A stretch of 7,984 bases of DNA from an uncultured Roseovarius sp. (GCA_913055965.1 CAJXKX010000075.1:1-7984), one strand, 5' to 3'. Numbered from the stretch's first letter, positions 1-6,724 are shown. The notes: generated from the letters alone by a model not told the origin. Translations and numbers: made by a program.

Positions 1-340
1 TCTCGTTGCGGGCGCGCGAGGCGTTGATCAGCCAGCGGATCGCCAGCGCCTCGCGGCGCTCGGCACGCACCTCTACGGGCACCTGATAGGTGGCACCGCC
101 GACGCGGCGCGAGCGGACCTCGACCGAGGGCTTGATGTTGTCGAGCGCCTCGTGGAACACCTCGACGGGTGCCCGCTTGATCTTGGTCTCGACGCGATCG
201 AGCGCATTGTAGACGATCTTTTCCGCGGCGGATTTCTTGCCGTCCACCATCAGGTTGTTCATGAACTTGGTCAGAACCCGGTCGCCATACTTGGCGTCGG
301 GCAGGATATCGCGCTTTTCTGCGGCGTGACGACGGGACAT
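1..340 (-). CDS. rpsG: 30S ribosomal protein S7, 5' part (cut by window edge)
   Basis: This is the N-terminal 113 codons of ribosomal protein S7, the primary assembly protein of the 30S head that contacts the 3' domain of 16S rRNA near the tRNA exit site. I translated the minus strand from the ATG at 340-338. It begins MSRRHAAEKRDILPD and continues through KFMNNLMVDGKK, the highly conserved RRVGGATYQVPVEV block and the RWLINASR block, all hallmark S7 segments. Family members are about 156 residues, so roughly the last 43 lie outside the window. A purine-rich stretch (AGAGGAAAGAG) sits just upstream of the ATG as ribosome-binding site. It follows rpsL by 92 bp in the same direction, the usual rpsL-rpsG order of the str operon, where fusA and tuf would be expected next. 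Identification is secure. Nothing in the visible part is unusual. Confidence 0.97.
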   Translation of the reverse strand, partial: MSRRHAAEKRDILPDAKYGDRVLTKFMNNLMVDGKKSAAEKIVYNALDRVETKIKRAPVEVFHEALDNIKPSVEVRSRRVGGATYQVPVEVRAERREALAIRWLINASRARNE

Positions 341-361
341 CTGTTTCTCTTTCCTCTTGTC

Positions 362-435
362 ATCCTCGGGCCAGGCCCGAGGATCTCAAACCAGTGAGAT
401 CCCCGCGGTCGCGGGGATGACGCCTGCCGGCGTCA
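362..435. repeat. Chain of four palindromes (REP-like) between rpsL and rpsG
   Basis: Four consecutive inverted repeats fill most of the gap. They are an 11-bp perfect stem with a 1-nt centre (362-372/374-384, ATCCTCGGGCC), a 7-bp stem (382-388/395-401, GATCTCA), a 9-bp stem (399-407/410-418, ATCCCCGCG) and a 7-bp stem (418-424/429-435, TGACGCC) that includes the rpsL stop codon. Neighbouring stems share bases, so they compete with one another. The core, which can be read through as a VIPATAGIS-like peptide, resembles dispersed repetitive extragenic palindromes that I recall being common in alphaproteobacterial genomes. No T-run follows, so it does not look like a simple terminator. Its RNA would fold between the S12 and S7 cistrons. 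The palindromes are directly visible, while the repeat-family assignment is from memory. Confidence 0.8.
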
Positions 436-804
436 CTTGGGGCGCTTCGCCCCGTATTTCGAGCGGCGCTGCTTGCGGTCCTTGACGCCCTGCGTGTCGA
501 GCACGCCGCGCAGGATGTGGTAGCGCACGCCGGGAAGGTCCTTGACGCGACCGCCGCGGATCAGCACGACCGAGTGCTCTTGCAGGTTGTGCTTTTCGCC
601 GGGAATGTAGCTGATCACCTCGAAGCCGTTGGTCAGGCGCACCTTGGCGACCTTGCGCATGGCCGAGTTCGGCTTTTTCGGCGTCGTGGTATAGACGCGC
701 GTGCACACGCCGCGTTTCTGCGGGCAGCCCTGGAGGTGCTGCGATTTCGTGGTTCTGACTTTCGGCTGCCGCGGCTTGCGGATCAGCTGCTGGATCGTTG
801 GCAT
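433..804 (-). CDS. rpsL: 30S ribosomal protein S12
   Basis: S12 is the decoding-centre protein of the small ribosomal subunit and governs translational accuracy. The 123-residue product (MPTIQQLIRKPRQ at the N-terminus, KYGAKRPK at the end) has the standard family length. The invariant blocks CPQKRGVCTRVYTTTPKKPN (27-46) and GGRVKDLPGVRY (84-95) are intact. K43 and K88, whose substitution is known to give streptomycin resistance, are both the wild-type lysine, so the allele predicts a streptomycin-sensitive ribosome. D89, the residue methylthiolated by RimO in E. coli, is present. I chose the ATG at 804-802 because it matches the conserved N-terminus and follows a GGGGAAAG-type ribosome-binding site. 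An in-frame ATG 60 bp further upstream would add 20 residues not seen in the family. It is the first gene of the str operon here, driven by the promoter at 1031-1059. Confidence 0.98.
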   Translation of the reverse strand: MPTIQQLIRKPRQPKVRTTKSQHLQGCPQKRGVCTRVYTTTPKKPNSAMRKVAKVRLTNGFEVISYIPGEKHNLQEHSVVLIRGGRVKDLPGVRYHILRGVLDTQGVKDRKQRRSKYGAKRPK

Positions 805-1024
805 TCCGGTTCTTTCCCCGTCTCTCAACACATGTGTCTGCAAGGGCGTGCCCCTGCGGTTCATCGGTTACGCGCTGCGCGTCCGCAACACGCATACACC
901 GCATCCGCACCGATTCATCCGGTGCGACACGGCGGGCTTCCAGAGGATCGGGGCTTTGTCGCCCGGATCATGACCACTCAAGTTATGAAACAGGCCGGGG
1001 CAAGGCACCCCGCGCCTGTGGATT
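805..1024 (-). promoter_or_regulatory. Long 5' leader of the rpsL-rpsG transcript
   Basis: If transcription starts near position 1024, seven bases after the -10 box, the rpsL mRNA carries an untranslated leader of about 220 nt with no convincing gene. It contains a perfect 7-bp hairpin with a 7-nt loop at 906-926 (CGCACCG/CGGTGCG), and a second possible G/C stem near 995-1015 around the GGGGTGCCTTGCCCC segment. Ribosomal protein operons often use such leaders for autoregulation or antitermination, but I do not recognise this one as a known leader family. The start site is inferred from the promoter only. Confidence 0.4.
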
Positions 1025-1030
1025 GAGCGG

Positions 1031-1059
1031 CGTATAGGCAGAGTCGCCGTGCTTGTCAA
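1031..1059 (-). promoter_or_regulatory. Sigma-70 promoter of the str operon
   Basis: On the minus strand a perfect -35 hexamer TTGACA (1059-1054) is separated by exactly 17 bp from TATACG (1036-1031), which matches the TATAAT consensus at four of six positions. This is the best promoter-like sequence in the window and points toward rpsL. Its strength fits a ribosomal protein operon. It lies 59 bp from the start of the divergent glycosyltransferase gene. Confidence 0.8.
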
Positions 1060-1117
1060 CAGCGGCCCGGAATGCCAAGACTTGCCTCACCCCGAGACCA
1101 CCCGCGAGGCCCGCGCC

Positions 1118-1936
1118 ATGCGCGTCATCGGATTGTGCCGCTTCTCCTATCCCGCTCTCGGCGGGTTCAAGCGGATGCATGAAACGGTGGCCGAGCGCGA
1201 GGCCTATCTCTATGCGCCGGAGCGGATGGCGCTGCGATTTGCCCATTTCGAGAGCCTCACCCTGCCATCGGTCGCGGCACAGGCGAACGGCGATTTCACC
1301 TTTCTCGTGGTGACCGGCGAGAACCTGCCCGACCCGTGGCGCACGCGGCTGCACGATCTCGCGGCCGGGGTCCCGCAGATGCGCGTCGTGCCGATGCCGC
1401 CGATGCGCCACCGCGACGCGATGCGCCTCGCCATCAAGGAGGAGCTGGGCGAGGACGAGACCGAGTCGATCCAGTTCCGGCTCGACGATGACGACGCCGT
1501 GTCGGTGGGATTCGTGCAGAGCCTGCGCTGGTTCGAGCGCAACACGCGGCGGATGCGGCGGGCGTGGCGCAACCTCGCCTTCGAATACAATCGCGGCTAT
1601 GCCGTGCGCCTGTCGGAGGCGGGGATCGAGGCCGCCGCGGTTCAGACCCCGTTCTGGTCCTGCGGGCTGGCGGTGCTGTTCCGGCCCGGCGACTCTCGGA
1701 CCGTGATGAACTACGGCCATCACAAGCTGCACCAGGAGATGCCCACGCTAATCAACCCGGGGCCGGAGATGTATCTGCGCGCCCTGCACGGCGACAACGA
1801 CACCGGCGACGCCCAGCGCCCGCCCGCGCTCGCCCCCCTCGACGAGGCGCAGCGCGCGCTGTTTCGCGACCGCTTCAACGTGGACGAGGACCGAGTGAAA
1901 GCTCTTTTTGCCGCGCCGCCCGCGCCTGCCGGCTGA
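1118..1936 (+). CDS. Glycosyltransferase, putative rhamnosyltransferase type
   Basis: The 272-residue protein is probably a soluble cytoplasmic glycosyltransferase of the family annotated as putative rhamnosyl transferase (Pfam PF11316 from memory). It begins MRVIGLCRFSYP. The run RLDDDDAV (121-128) is an acidic DxD-like motif expected to bind a metal and nucleotide-sugar. Further segments typical of the family are FEYNRGYAVRL (155-165), PFWSCGLAVLF (178-188) and HGDNDTG (224-230). No signal peptide or membrane span is visible. I chose the ATG at 1118 because the product then starts directly with the conserved first beta strand. The frame is open 23 codons further upstream, but that extension has no family character and would run into the rpsL promoter. 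A weak GAGG lies about 10 bases before the ATG. Donor and acceptor cannot be told from sequence. The gene is divergent from rpsL and its last 62 bp overlap the end of the convergent transporter gene. Confidence 0.85.
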   Translation: MRVIGLCRFSYPALGGFKRMHETVAEREAYLYAPERMALRFAHFESLTLPSVAAQANGDFTFLVVTGENLPDPWRTRLHDLAAGVPQMRVVPMPPMRHRDAMRLAIKEELGEDETESIQFRLDDDDAVSVGFVQSLRWFERNTRRMRRAWRNLAFEYNRGYAVRLSEAGIEAAAVQTPFWSCGLAVLFRPGDSRTVMNYGHHKLHQEMPTLINPGPEMYLRALHGDNDTGDAQRPPALAPLDEAQRALFRDRFNVDEDRVKALFAAPPAPAG

Positions 1937-2795
1937 CCCGCGCCTCGCGGTAGAGCGTGAATATCCCCGACGCCACCACGATTCCCGCGCCAACCAGCGT
2001 GATCGTCTGCGGCCAGTCGCCGAACACCACCCAGCCGAGGATCAGCGCCCAGACGAGGCTGGTATAACGGAAGGGTGCCACGAAACTGATCTCGCCCACC
2101 CGCGTCACCATGATCGAGAACAGGTAGCCGCCGATGATCATCACCGCCGCCCCGCCGATCAGCAGCAACGCGCGCCCGTCGACCGGCGCCCACTCGCCGG
2201 TGAGCGTCGCGAGACCGAAGAACACGGTGATGAAGAACGAGGTGATCAGCGTCACCAGCATCGAGGGCACATCGCGCGACAGCTTGCGCGTCGCCATGTC
2301 GCGCAGCGTGACAAAGGCCACCGCAGCAAGCCCGTAGACCGAATAGATGGTGAACCCCTCGGTTCCCGGCCGCACGATCAGCATGACGCCGACGAACCCC
2401 GCAAGGATCGCCGCCATCCGCCGCCAGCCCACCGGCTCGCGAAAGAACAGCGCGGCGGCCAGCGTGATCGTCAGCGGCAGCGCCTGCATGATCGCGCTGA
2501 TATTGGCGATCGGCATGTTGAACAGCGCCGAGACGAAGAAATAGGCCGAACCGATCTCGCCCACCATGCGCCAGAAGACCGGCCAGCGGTCTGCGTGCGG
2601 CAGGCGGCGCGCCAGCGCCCCCATCCGCCAGGCGATCACCGCCACCATCGCCGTGGTCAGCACCCCGCGCAGGAACATCACCTGGAACAGCGGCACCTGC
2701 CCCGACAGCGCCTTGATCATCGCGTCGTTGAAGGTGAACGCCGCCATCGACCCCATCATCAGGAGCGCGCCGGTAAGATTGTCGGAACGGGGCAT
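1875..2795 (-). CDS. DMT-superfamily (EamA) inner-membrane transporter
   Basis: The 306-residue protein has about ten hydrophobic segments arranged as two EamA repeats, the plan of drug/metabolite transporter permeases. The first repeat ends in the characteristic FFREPVGWRRMAAILAGFVG (117-136) followed by GVMLIVRPG. The second ends in the matching VFGDWPQTITLVGAGIVVAS (257-276). The C-terminal tail from about residue 283 is strongly basic (REARVSRQARAARQKE), as expected for a cytoplasmic end. The ATG at 2795 is the first start after an in-frame stop. The ribosome-binding site is weak. Relatives export or import amino acids, nucleosides, S-adenosylmethionine or drugs, and the substrate here cannot be predicted. 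The gene lies 91 bp downstream of the phosphatase gene in the same direction. A TTGTCA box at 2880-2875 could be a -35, but the matching -10 is poor. Its 3' end overlaps the convergent glycosyltransferase by 62 bp. Confidence 0.93.
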   Translation of the reverse strand: MPRSDNLTGALLMMGSMAAFTFNDAMIKALSGQVPLFQVMFLRGVLTTAMVAVIAWRMGALARRLPHADRWPVFWRMVGEIGSAYFFVSALFNMPIANISAIMQALPLTITLAAALFFREPVGWRRMAAILAGFVGVMLIVRPGTEGFTIYSVYGLAAVAFVTLRDMATRKLSRDVPSMLVTLITSFFITVFFGLATLTGEWAPVDGRALLLIGGAAVMIIGGYLFSIMVTRVGEISFVAPFRYTSLVWALILGWVVFGDWPQTITLVGAGIVVASGIFTLYREARVSRQARAARQKELSLGPRPR

Positions 2796-2826
2796 CGGAA
2801 ACCGCGCTGATACGGATGATCAATGA

Positions 2827-2845
2827 GCGGGGGCCGACCCCCCGC
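2827..2845 (-). terminator. GC-rich hairpin between the phosphatase and transporter genes
   Basis: A perfect 7-bp stem GCGGGGG/CCCCCGC (2827-2833 and 2839-2845) with a 5-nt loop lies about 40 bp beyond the phosphatase stop codon. On the minus-strand RNA it is followed by UCAUUGAUC rather than a U-run, so at best it is a weak or Rho-assisted terminator, or simply an attenuating or RNA-stabilising hairpin ahead of the transporter gene. Confidence 0.3.
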
Positions 2846-2886
2846 ACTTCCGGGGTATTGCGCCCAAGAAGAAATGACAAGCGCGC

Positions 2887-3666
2887 TCAGCGGGCGAGCG
2901 CGGCCATGAGCCCGGCGTGAAGCCGATGGTTCGCGGCCGCGATCCCCGCCACCTGCGGCACCGGGTTGTTGAAGCGAAGCGCCCCGCCGCGCCGGTCCGA
3001 GGTGGCCGCCCCCGCCTCGCGCAGGATCAGATCGCCCGCCGCCGCGTCCCATTCCCAGGTCGGGCGCAGCGTCAGCATGGCGTCGAACCGCCCCTCGGCC
3101 ACCAGCGCCAGCCGGTAGGCGAGCGACGGGCGAAAGCCCCGGCGCAGCACCGGCACCTGCCCGCCCCGCCAATGCACCGGCTCGAGCGCGGGTTTCGCCG
3201 CCAGCAGCGTGGCCCCCGGCAGCGCCCGGCGCATGCCCGCGCGGATCGGCGCGCCGTTCAGGCTGGCCCCCTGCCCCGCTGCGGCGGCATAGAGCTTGTC
3301 GCGCATGGGCAAGAAGATCACCGCCGCCGTCACCACGCCGCGCTCGGCCACCGCCAGCGCATGCGCCCAGAGCCCCGACCCCTCGATCAGGCTGCGCGTG
3401 CCGTCGATCGGATCGACGATGAACACCCGCTCCGCCCCGAGCCGCGCGGGATCGTCCTCGGTTTCCTCCGAAAGCCAGCCATAGTGAGGCCGCGCGCCGC
3501 GCAGCCGCGTAGCGAGGCAGGCATCCACGGCCAGATCCACCGCCGTGACCGGCCCGGCGCCGCCGGGCTTGTCCACCGTCTCGAGCGGGCGGGTCACGAG
3601 ATCGCGCGCCAGCGCCCCCGCCTCGCGCGCCGCCGCGATCAGCAGGGGCAGGTCATCCGCCGGCAA
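2887..3666 (-). CDS. Inositol monophosphatase-family phosphatase (CysQ-like)
   Basis: The 259-residue protein is a metal-dependent phosphatase of the inositol monophosphatase / 3'(2'),5'-bisphosphate nucleotidase superfamily. Motifs appear in order: the metal ligands E67-E68 in WLSEETED (64-71), the signature DPIDGT (85-90, with D85 and D88), and WEWDAAAGDLI (204-214, with D207). Length fits the family. The SEET form and the sequence after DPIDGT look closer to CysQ, which hydrolyses phosphoadenosine phosphate from sulfate assimilation, than to SuhB, but specificity is inference. The start is a TTG at 3666. It is preceded at 7-nt spacing by GAGGGG (3679-3674), an in-frame stop lies just upstream, and the product then has a family-like N-terminus (DLPLLIAAAREAGALA). 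The start lies inside the end of tldE (14-bp overlap), which implies co-transcription and translational coupling. Confidence 0.92.
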   Translation of the reverse strand: MPADDLPLLIAAAREAGALARDLVTRPLETVDKPGGAGPVTAVDLAVDACLATRLRGARPHYGWLSEETEDDPARLGAERVFIVDPIDGTRSLIEGSGLWAHALAVAERGVVTAAVIFLPMRDKLYAAAAGQGASLNGAPIRAGMRRALPGATLLAAKPALEPVHWRGGQVPVLRRGFRPSLAYRLALVAEGRFDAMLTLRPTWEWDAAAGDLILREAGAATSDRRGGALRFNNPVPQVAGIAAANHRLHAGLMAALAR

Positions 3667-4999
3667 GCGTCAGCCCCTCGACCAGGAGCGACGGCACCAC
3701 GCGGCTCAGATGCGGGCGCGCGTCGTTGGCGGGGATGATCCGGCGCAGCATCTCGGGCAGGCTGCCCGCGATGGTGCATTCGTTGACCGGGTGCGCCATC
3801 TCGCCCCCCTCGATCCAGACCCCCGCCGCGCCGCGCGAATAGTCGCCGGTATTGGGATTGATCGTCGAGCCGATGAGCGAGGTCACGAGCAGCCCCGTGC
3901 CCATCTCGCGCATCAGGTCGGCGCGGCTTTGCTCGCCTTGGGTGAGCGCCACGTTCCACCACGCGGGCGAAGGCGTGCCCGACACGCCCCGCGCCGCGTT
4001 GCCCGTGGGGGCCAGCCCCAGCTTGCGCGCCGCGCCGAGATCGAGCGCGTAGCCGCGCAAGCGCCCCCCCTCGACGATCGCGCGCGGCGCGGTCGGCAGC
4101 CCCTCGGCATCGAACAGCCGCGAGCCCGGCACGCGCGGGCGGTGCGGGTCTTCGCGCAGGTCGAGACCGTCGGGCAGCACCTGCGCCCCCAGCCGGTCGC
4201 GCAGCCACGACGAGCCGCGCGCCACCGCCGCGCCGTTGGCGGCCGCCAGCAGATGGCCGATGAGGGAACTCGCCACCCGTTCGTCGAACAGCACCGGAAA
4301 GGCCCCGGTGGGCGGGCGGCGTGCGCCGATCCGCTCTGCCGCGCGCAGGCCCGCCGTCCGCCCGATTTCCTGCGGGCTGCGCAGGTCGGCGGCAAAGACG
4401 CGCGACTCGCCGTCGTGGTCGCGCTCCATCCCCGTGCCGGTCCCTGCGATGGCGACGCAGGACAGGCTGCTGTCGCCGCGCGCATACCCGCCGGAAAAGC
4501 CGTTGCTCGCCGCGATGTGCATCTCGCGCCGCGACCAGGCGGCCGAGGCGGATTGCACCTGGCTCACCCCCGCCACGCCCAGCGCCGCCGCCTCGGCCTC
4601 CTCGGCCATGCGCATCAGCGCCTCGGGCGCGGGGGCGGGGGCCGGATCGACAAGGTCGAGCCCGGCGGCGTCGCGCCGCTCCGAGAGCTGCCCCGCCTCG
4701 GCCAGCCCGGCATAGGGGTCTTCGGGGGCCTCGCGCGCCATGGCGACGGCGCGTTCCGCCAGCGCCGCGACGGTCTCGGGCCGCGTGTCGGAGGCCGACA
4801 CGACCGCCTGCCTGCGCCCGATCAGCACCCGCAGACCGATATCCGTGCCCTCTGCGCGTTCGGCCTGCTCGAGTGTCCCGCCGCGCATGTCCACGATCAC
4901 CGACTCGCCGCGCATGGCGACGGCATCCGCGGCCTCTGCCCCGGCCTTCCGCGCGGCCTCCACCAACGCCTGCGTCAGATCATCGAGCCTGTCCGCCAT
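3653..4999 (-). CDS. pmbA: TldE/PmbA, non-catalytic partner of the TldD/TldE protease
   Basis: The 448-residue product is the TldE (PmbA) subunit. In E. coli TldD and TldE form a heterodimeric cytoplasmic metalloprotease that matures microcin B17 and helps degrade the CcdA antitoxin. TldD holds the zinc site and TldE lacks it. Consistent with this, no HExxH-type motif is present here, while the C-terminal hallmark is clear: GDYSRGAAGVWIEGGE (385-400), then HPVNECTIAGSL and a leucine-rich end. The N-terminal region (VDMRGGTLEQAERAEGTDIG) and the central segment are also of TldE type. The ATG at 4999 is preceded by a strong GAGGAGG (5010-5004). TldD is not in the window, as is common because the two genes are often unlinked. 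It lies 56 bp downstream of the DUF2125-like gene and overlaps the phosphatase gene by 14 bp, so the three are likely one operon. Confidence 0.95.
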   Translation of the reverse strand: MADRLDDLTQALVEAARKAGAEAADAVAMRGESVIVDMRGGTLEQAERAEGTDIGLRVLIGRRQAVVSASDTRPETVAALAERAVAMAREAPEDPYAGLAEAGQLSERRDAAGLDLVDPAPAPAPEALMRMAEEAEAAALGVAGVSQVQSASAAWSRREMHIAASNGFSGGYARGDSSLSCVAIAGTGTGMERDHDGESRVFAADLRSPQEIGRTAGLRAAERIGARRPPTGAFPVLFDERVASSLIGHLLAAANGAAVARGSSWLRDRLGAQVLPDGLDLREDPHRPRVPGSRLFDAEGLPTAPRAIVEGGRLRGYALDLGAARKLGLAPTGNAARGVSGTPSPAWWNVALTQGEQSRADLMREMGTGLLVTSLIGSTINPNTGDYSRGAAGVWIEGGEMAHPVNECTIAGSLPEMLRRIIPANDARPHLSRVVPSLLVEGLTLAGG

Positions 5000-5055
5000 C
5001 TGTCCTCCTCACGGTCCTGCGGGAGGTAGATCGCCGCGCCCGCCGCTGCAAGGGC

Positions 5056-6561
5056 TCAGCGCATCCGCTGGCCGTTCACCGTGATGGTGCCGTCCTTGCG
5101 GATCTCGATGCGCGAGGTGAGCGTATCCTCGCCCTCGACCGCATTGGCGAACATCGAGGCCATCATGCGCACGGTCATGGCCTGGTCCTCGGGCAGCAGC
5201 CCGATCGCCACCAGCCGATCCAGCAGCGTCTGGCCGCCTTCGAGCCGCAGATCGACGCTGCCCTCCGCCGGGGGAATGTCGAGCCCCTCGGCATTCTCCA
5301 GGGCGATCGCACCCGCGCCGGTCAGCCGCGCCCCCGCCACCGAGAGCGCCAGCCGGTCGAGCGACAGGCTCTCGAGATCGCCGGGGCTCTCGCCGCTGCG
5401 TTCGAGCGCGGCGATCTGCGCCTCGTCGAAGATGTCCGTGGTGAGCCGCGCCTTGCCCGAAAGATCGAGCGCAAGCTCGGCCGGATCACGCGGCAGGGTG
5501 GCCTCGGGATCGATCAGAGACCACAGCATTTCCGGAAGCTGCAGGCCGGCAAGGTCGATGGACAGGCCGAAATCCTGCATCTCTTCGCGCTGCGCGACCG
5601 GCAGCGCGAACTGCAGGAAGGCGCGCTCGATCGCGTAGGTCACGGGCGTCGGGAACATCTCGAGCTCGGTGCTGACCTCGATCCCCCGCGCGTCGCTTTC
5701 GTAGACGAAACCATCGGCGGAGAAGGACCCGCCGAACCGGACGCTGTCGCTGCGCGAGTTGCCGGTGACGGCCTCGTCATCCTCGACAAAGCTGAACCGG
5801 GTCGCGCCGGGGCCGAAGACGAGGCTCGTCTCGGCATCGAGCCCGGCCTCGAGCGCCGCCGTCATGTCCGACAGGTCGCCATCGGCGGGGCTTGCAACGC
5901 GCGACTCGTGGCGCATCGTTTCGGCCTCGCCCGCGAGGTCGAGCACGCTGCCGGTCTCGGCATCGGTGACGCTCAGCCGGTAGCCGACCGTGCCCGAGGC
6001 GAGGCTCTGCTCGACGCGGCGCAGCCCGCCGTCGCGCTGCGTGCTGCTGCGGCCCCCGACATCCGCGAGGGACAGGGTCGCGATCAGGTTCTCGACAGGC
6101 GCGCCGCCGACCGCGACCGCGCCGACCTCGAGGCGTATCGAGCGTGCGGTATAGTCGTAATCGAGCGCCTCGGGGCTGCCGGAGGCGATCACCGACAGCC
6201 CGTCCTGGCTCAGCGTGACCACGGCGGTCAGCGGCTCGTCATCGTCGGGGGTGATCGCCACGGCCATCGGCATGGTGGACGGGTACAGCACCTCGACCCT
6301 GCCATCGCCGGTCTCGACCATCTCGATCCGGCCCATCCGCATCTCGATCCGCCCGCCCTCGTCGGGCAGGTCCTGCGTCAGGCCGAGATCGGGAATGACC
6401 AGCCCGCGCGCGCCGGGCTGCGGCGTGCCGGTGACCTCGTAGCCGAATTGCGAAATCTGCCCCTGCCAGTTCTGCCAGACATCCTCGGCGGTCAGGTCGG
6501 CCAGCGCGGGACCGGCGGACAGGCCTAGGACGAGAAGGGGAGCGGCGCGCAGGCAAGACAT
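5056..6561 (-). CDS. Exported DUF2125-like protein
   Basis: The 501-residue protein has no known reaction. I recognise its overall style (signal peptide, then a long acidic beta-rich domain with alternating hydrophobic residues) as that of DUF2125 proteins of Rhodobacterales. The signal peptide is MSCLRAAPLLVLGLSAGPALA, with predicted cleavage after ALA at residue 21, so the mature protein should be periplasmic or envelope-associated. An early tryptophan-rich segment (VWQNWQGQISQFGYEV) follows. No further transmembrane helix, cysteine pair or catalytic motif is evident, and the C-terminus ends KDGTITVNGQRMR. I chose the ATG at 6561 because AAGGA lies about 7 bases upstream. A TTG two codons earlier is also in frame. 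Beta-rich proteins of this kind can act in lipid handling at the outer membrane, but that is speculation. It is first in a likely operon with tldE and the phosphatase. Confidence 0.8.
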   Translation of the reverse strand: MSCLRAAPLLVLGLSAGPALADLTAEDVWQNWQGQISQFGYEVTGTPQPGARGLVIPDLGLTQDLPDEGGRIEMRMGRIEMVETGDGRVEVLYPSTMPMAVAITPDDDEPLTAVVTLSQDGLSVIASGSPEALDYDYTARSIRLEVGAVAVGGAPVENLIATLSLADVGGRSSTQRDGGLRRVEQSLASGTVGYRLSVTDAETGSVLDLAGEAETMRHESRVASPADGDLSDMTAALEAGLDAETSLVFGPGATRFSFVEDDEAVTGNSRSDSVRFGGSFSADGFVYESDARGIEVSTELEMFPTPVTYAIERAFLQFALPVAQREEMQDFGLSIDLAGLQLPEMLWSLIDPEATLPRDPAELALDLSGKARLTTDIFDEAQIAALERSGESPGDLESLSLDRLALSVAGARLTGAGAIALENAEGLDIPPAEGSVDLRLEGGQTLLDRLVAIGLLPEDQAMTVRMMASMFANAVEGEDTLTSRIEIRKDGTITVNGQRMR

Positions 6562-6594
6562 GGTCAAATCCTTTTCATGGAAGATCTCGCGTAC

Positions 6595-6623
6595 AGTGTC
6601 GGGCCTGCCTCAGCCGGGGTCAA
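6595..6623 (-). promoter_or_regulatory. Candidate promoter for the DUF2125-like gene, tldE and phosphatase
   Basis: On the minus strand TTGACC (6623-6618, five of six consensus bases) is followed after 17 bp by GACACT (6600-6595, three of six). It would give a leader of roughly 27 nt to the ATG at 6561. The -35 and spacing are good and the -10 is weak. It is the best candidate in the 163-bp divergent gap. Confidence 0.4.
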
Positions 6624-6666
6624 GGCACGATCCGTCTGGAATTCGCGGCCCATGGCGGATAGAACC

Positions 6667-6710
6667 CGACGCGATACCGACAGGATACCGACGCGATACC
6701 GACGCGAAAC
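6667..6710. repeat. Four tandem 11-bp direct repeats upstream of the SDR gene
   Basis: Four back-to-back copies of the unit CGACGCGATAC lie at 6667-6677, 6678-6688 (CGACAGGATAC), 6689-6699 and 6700-6710 (CGACGCGAAAC). The array ends one base before the ribosome-binding site of the SDR gene (GAGAGGGG, 6711-6718). A spacing of 11 bp is close to one helical turn, so bound proteins would sit on the same face of the DNA. It could be an operator array (iterons) or a replication-slippage repeat in the 5' untranslated region. I do not recognise it as the site of a known regulator. Confidence 0.85.
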
Positions 6711-6724
6711 GAGAGGGGCCCGAC

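Noticed and set aside
805..864. An in-frame ATG at 864 that would extend S12 by 20 residues
   Set aside because: S12 is conserved from MPTIQQL onward at 123 residues, and the extension (MNRRGTPLQTH...) has no family match and lies in the leader. The ATG at 804 has its own ribosome-binding site.
983..1732. Long minus-strand reading frame opposite the glycosyltransferase
   Set aside because: It is antisense to a gene with clear family motifs and has the arginine/histidine-rich composition of a high-GC shadow frame.
2852..2880. Possible transporter promoter (TTGTCA, 17 bp, TACCCC on the minus strand)
   Set aside because: The -35 is good, but the -10 matches only two of six bases. It is mentioned in the transporter entry but not listed as a promoter.
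4321..6528. A 735-codon plus-strand frame opposite tldE and the DUF2125-like gene
   Set aside because: Extremely arginine/proline-rich translation without domains, antisense to two well-supported genes. Long stop-free antisense frames are expected at this GC content.
6637..6665. Possible plus-strand promoter for the SDR gene (TGGAAT, 17 bp, TAGAAC)
   Set aside because: The -35 matches consensus at only about three of six positions. Such matches are frequent by chance, so I do not list it as a feature.
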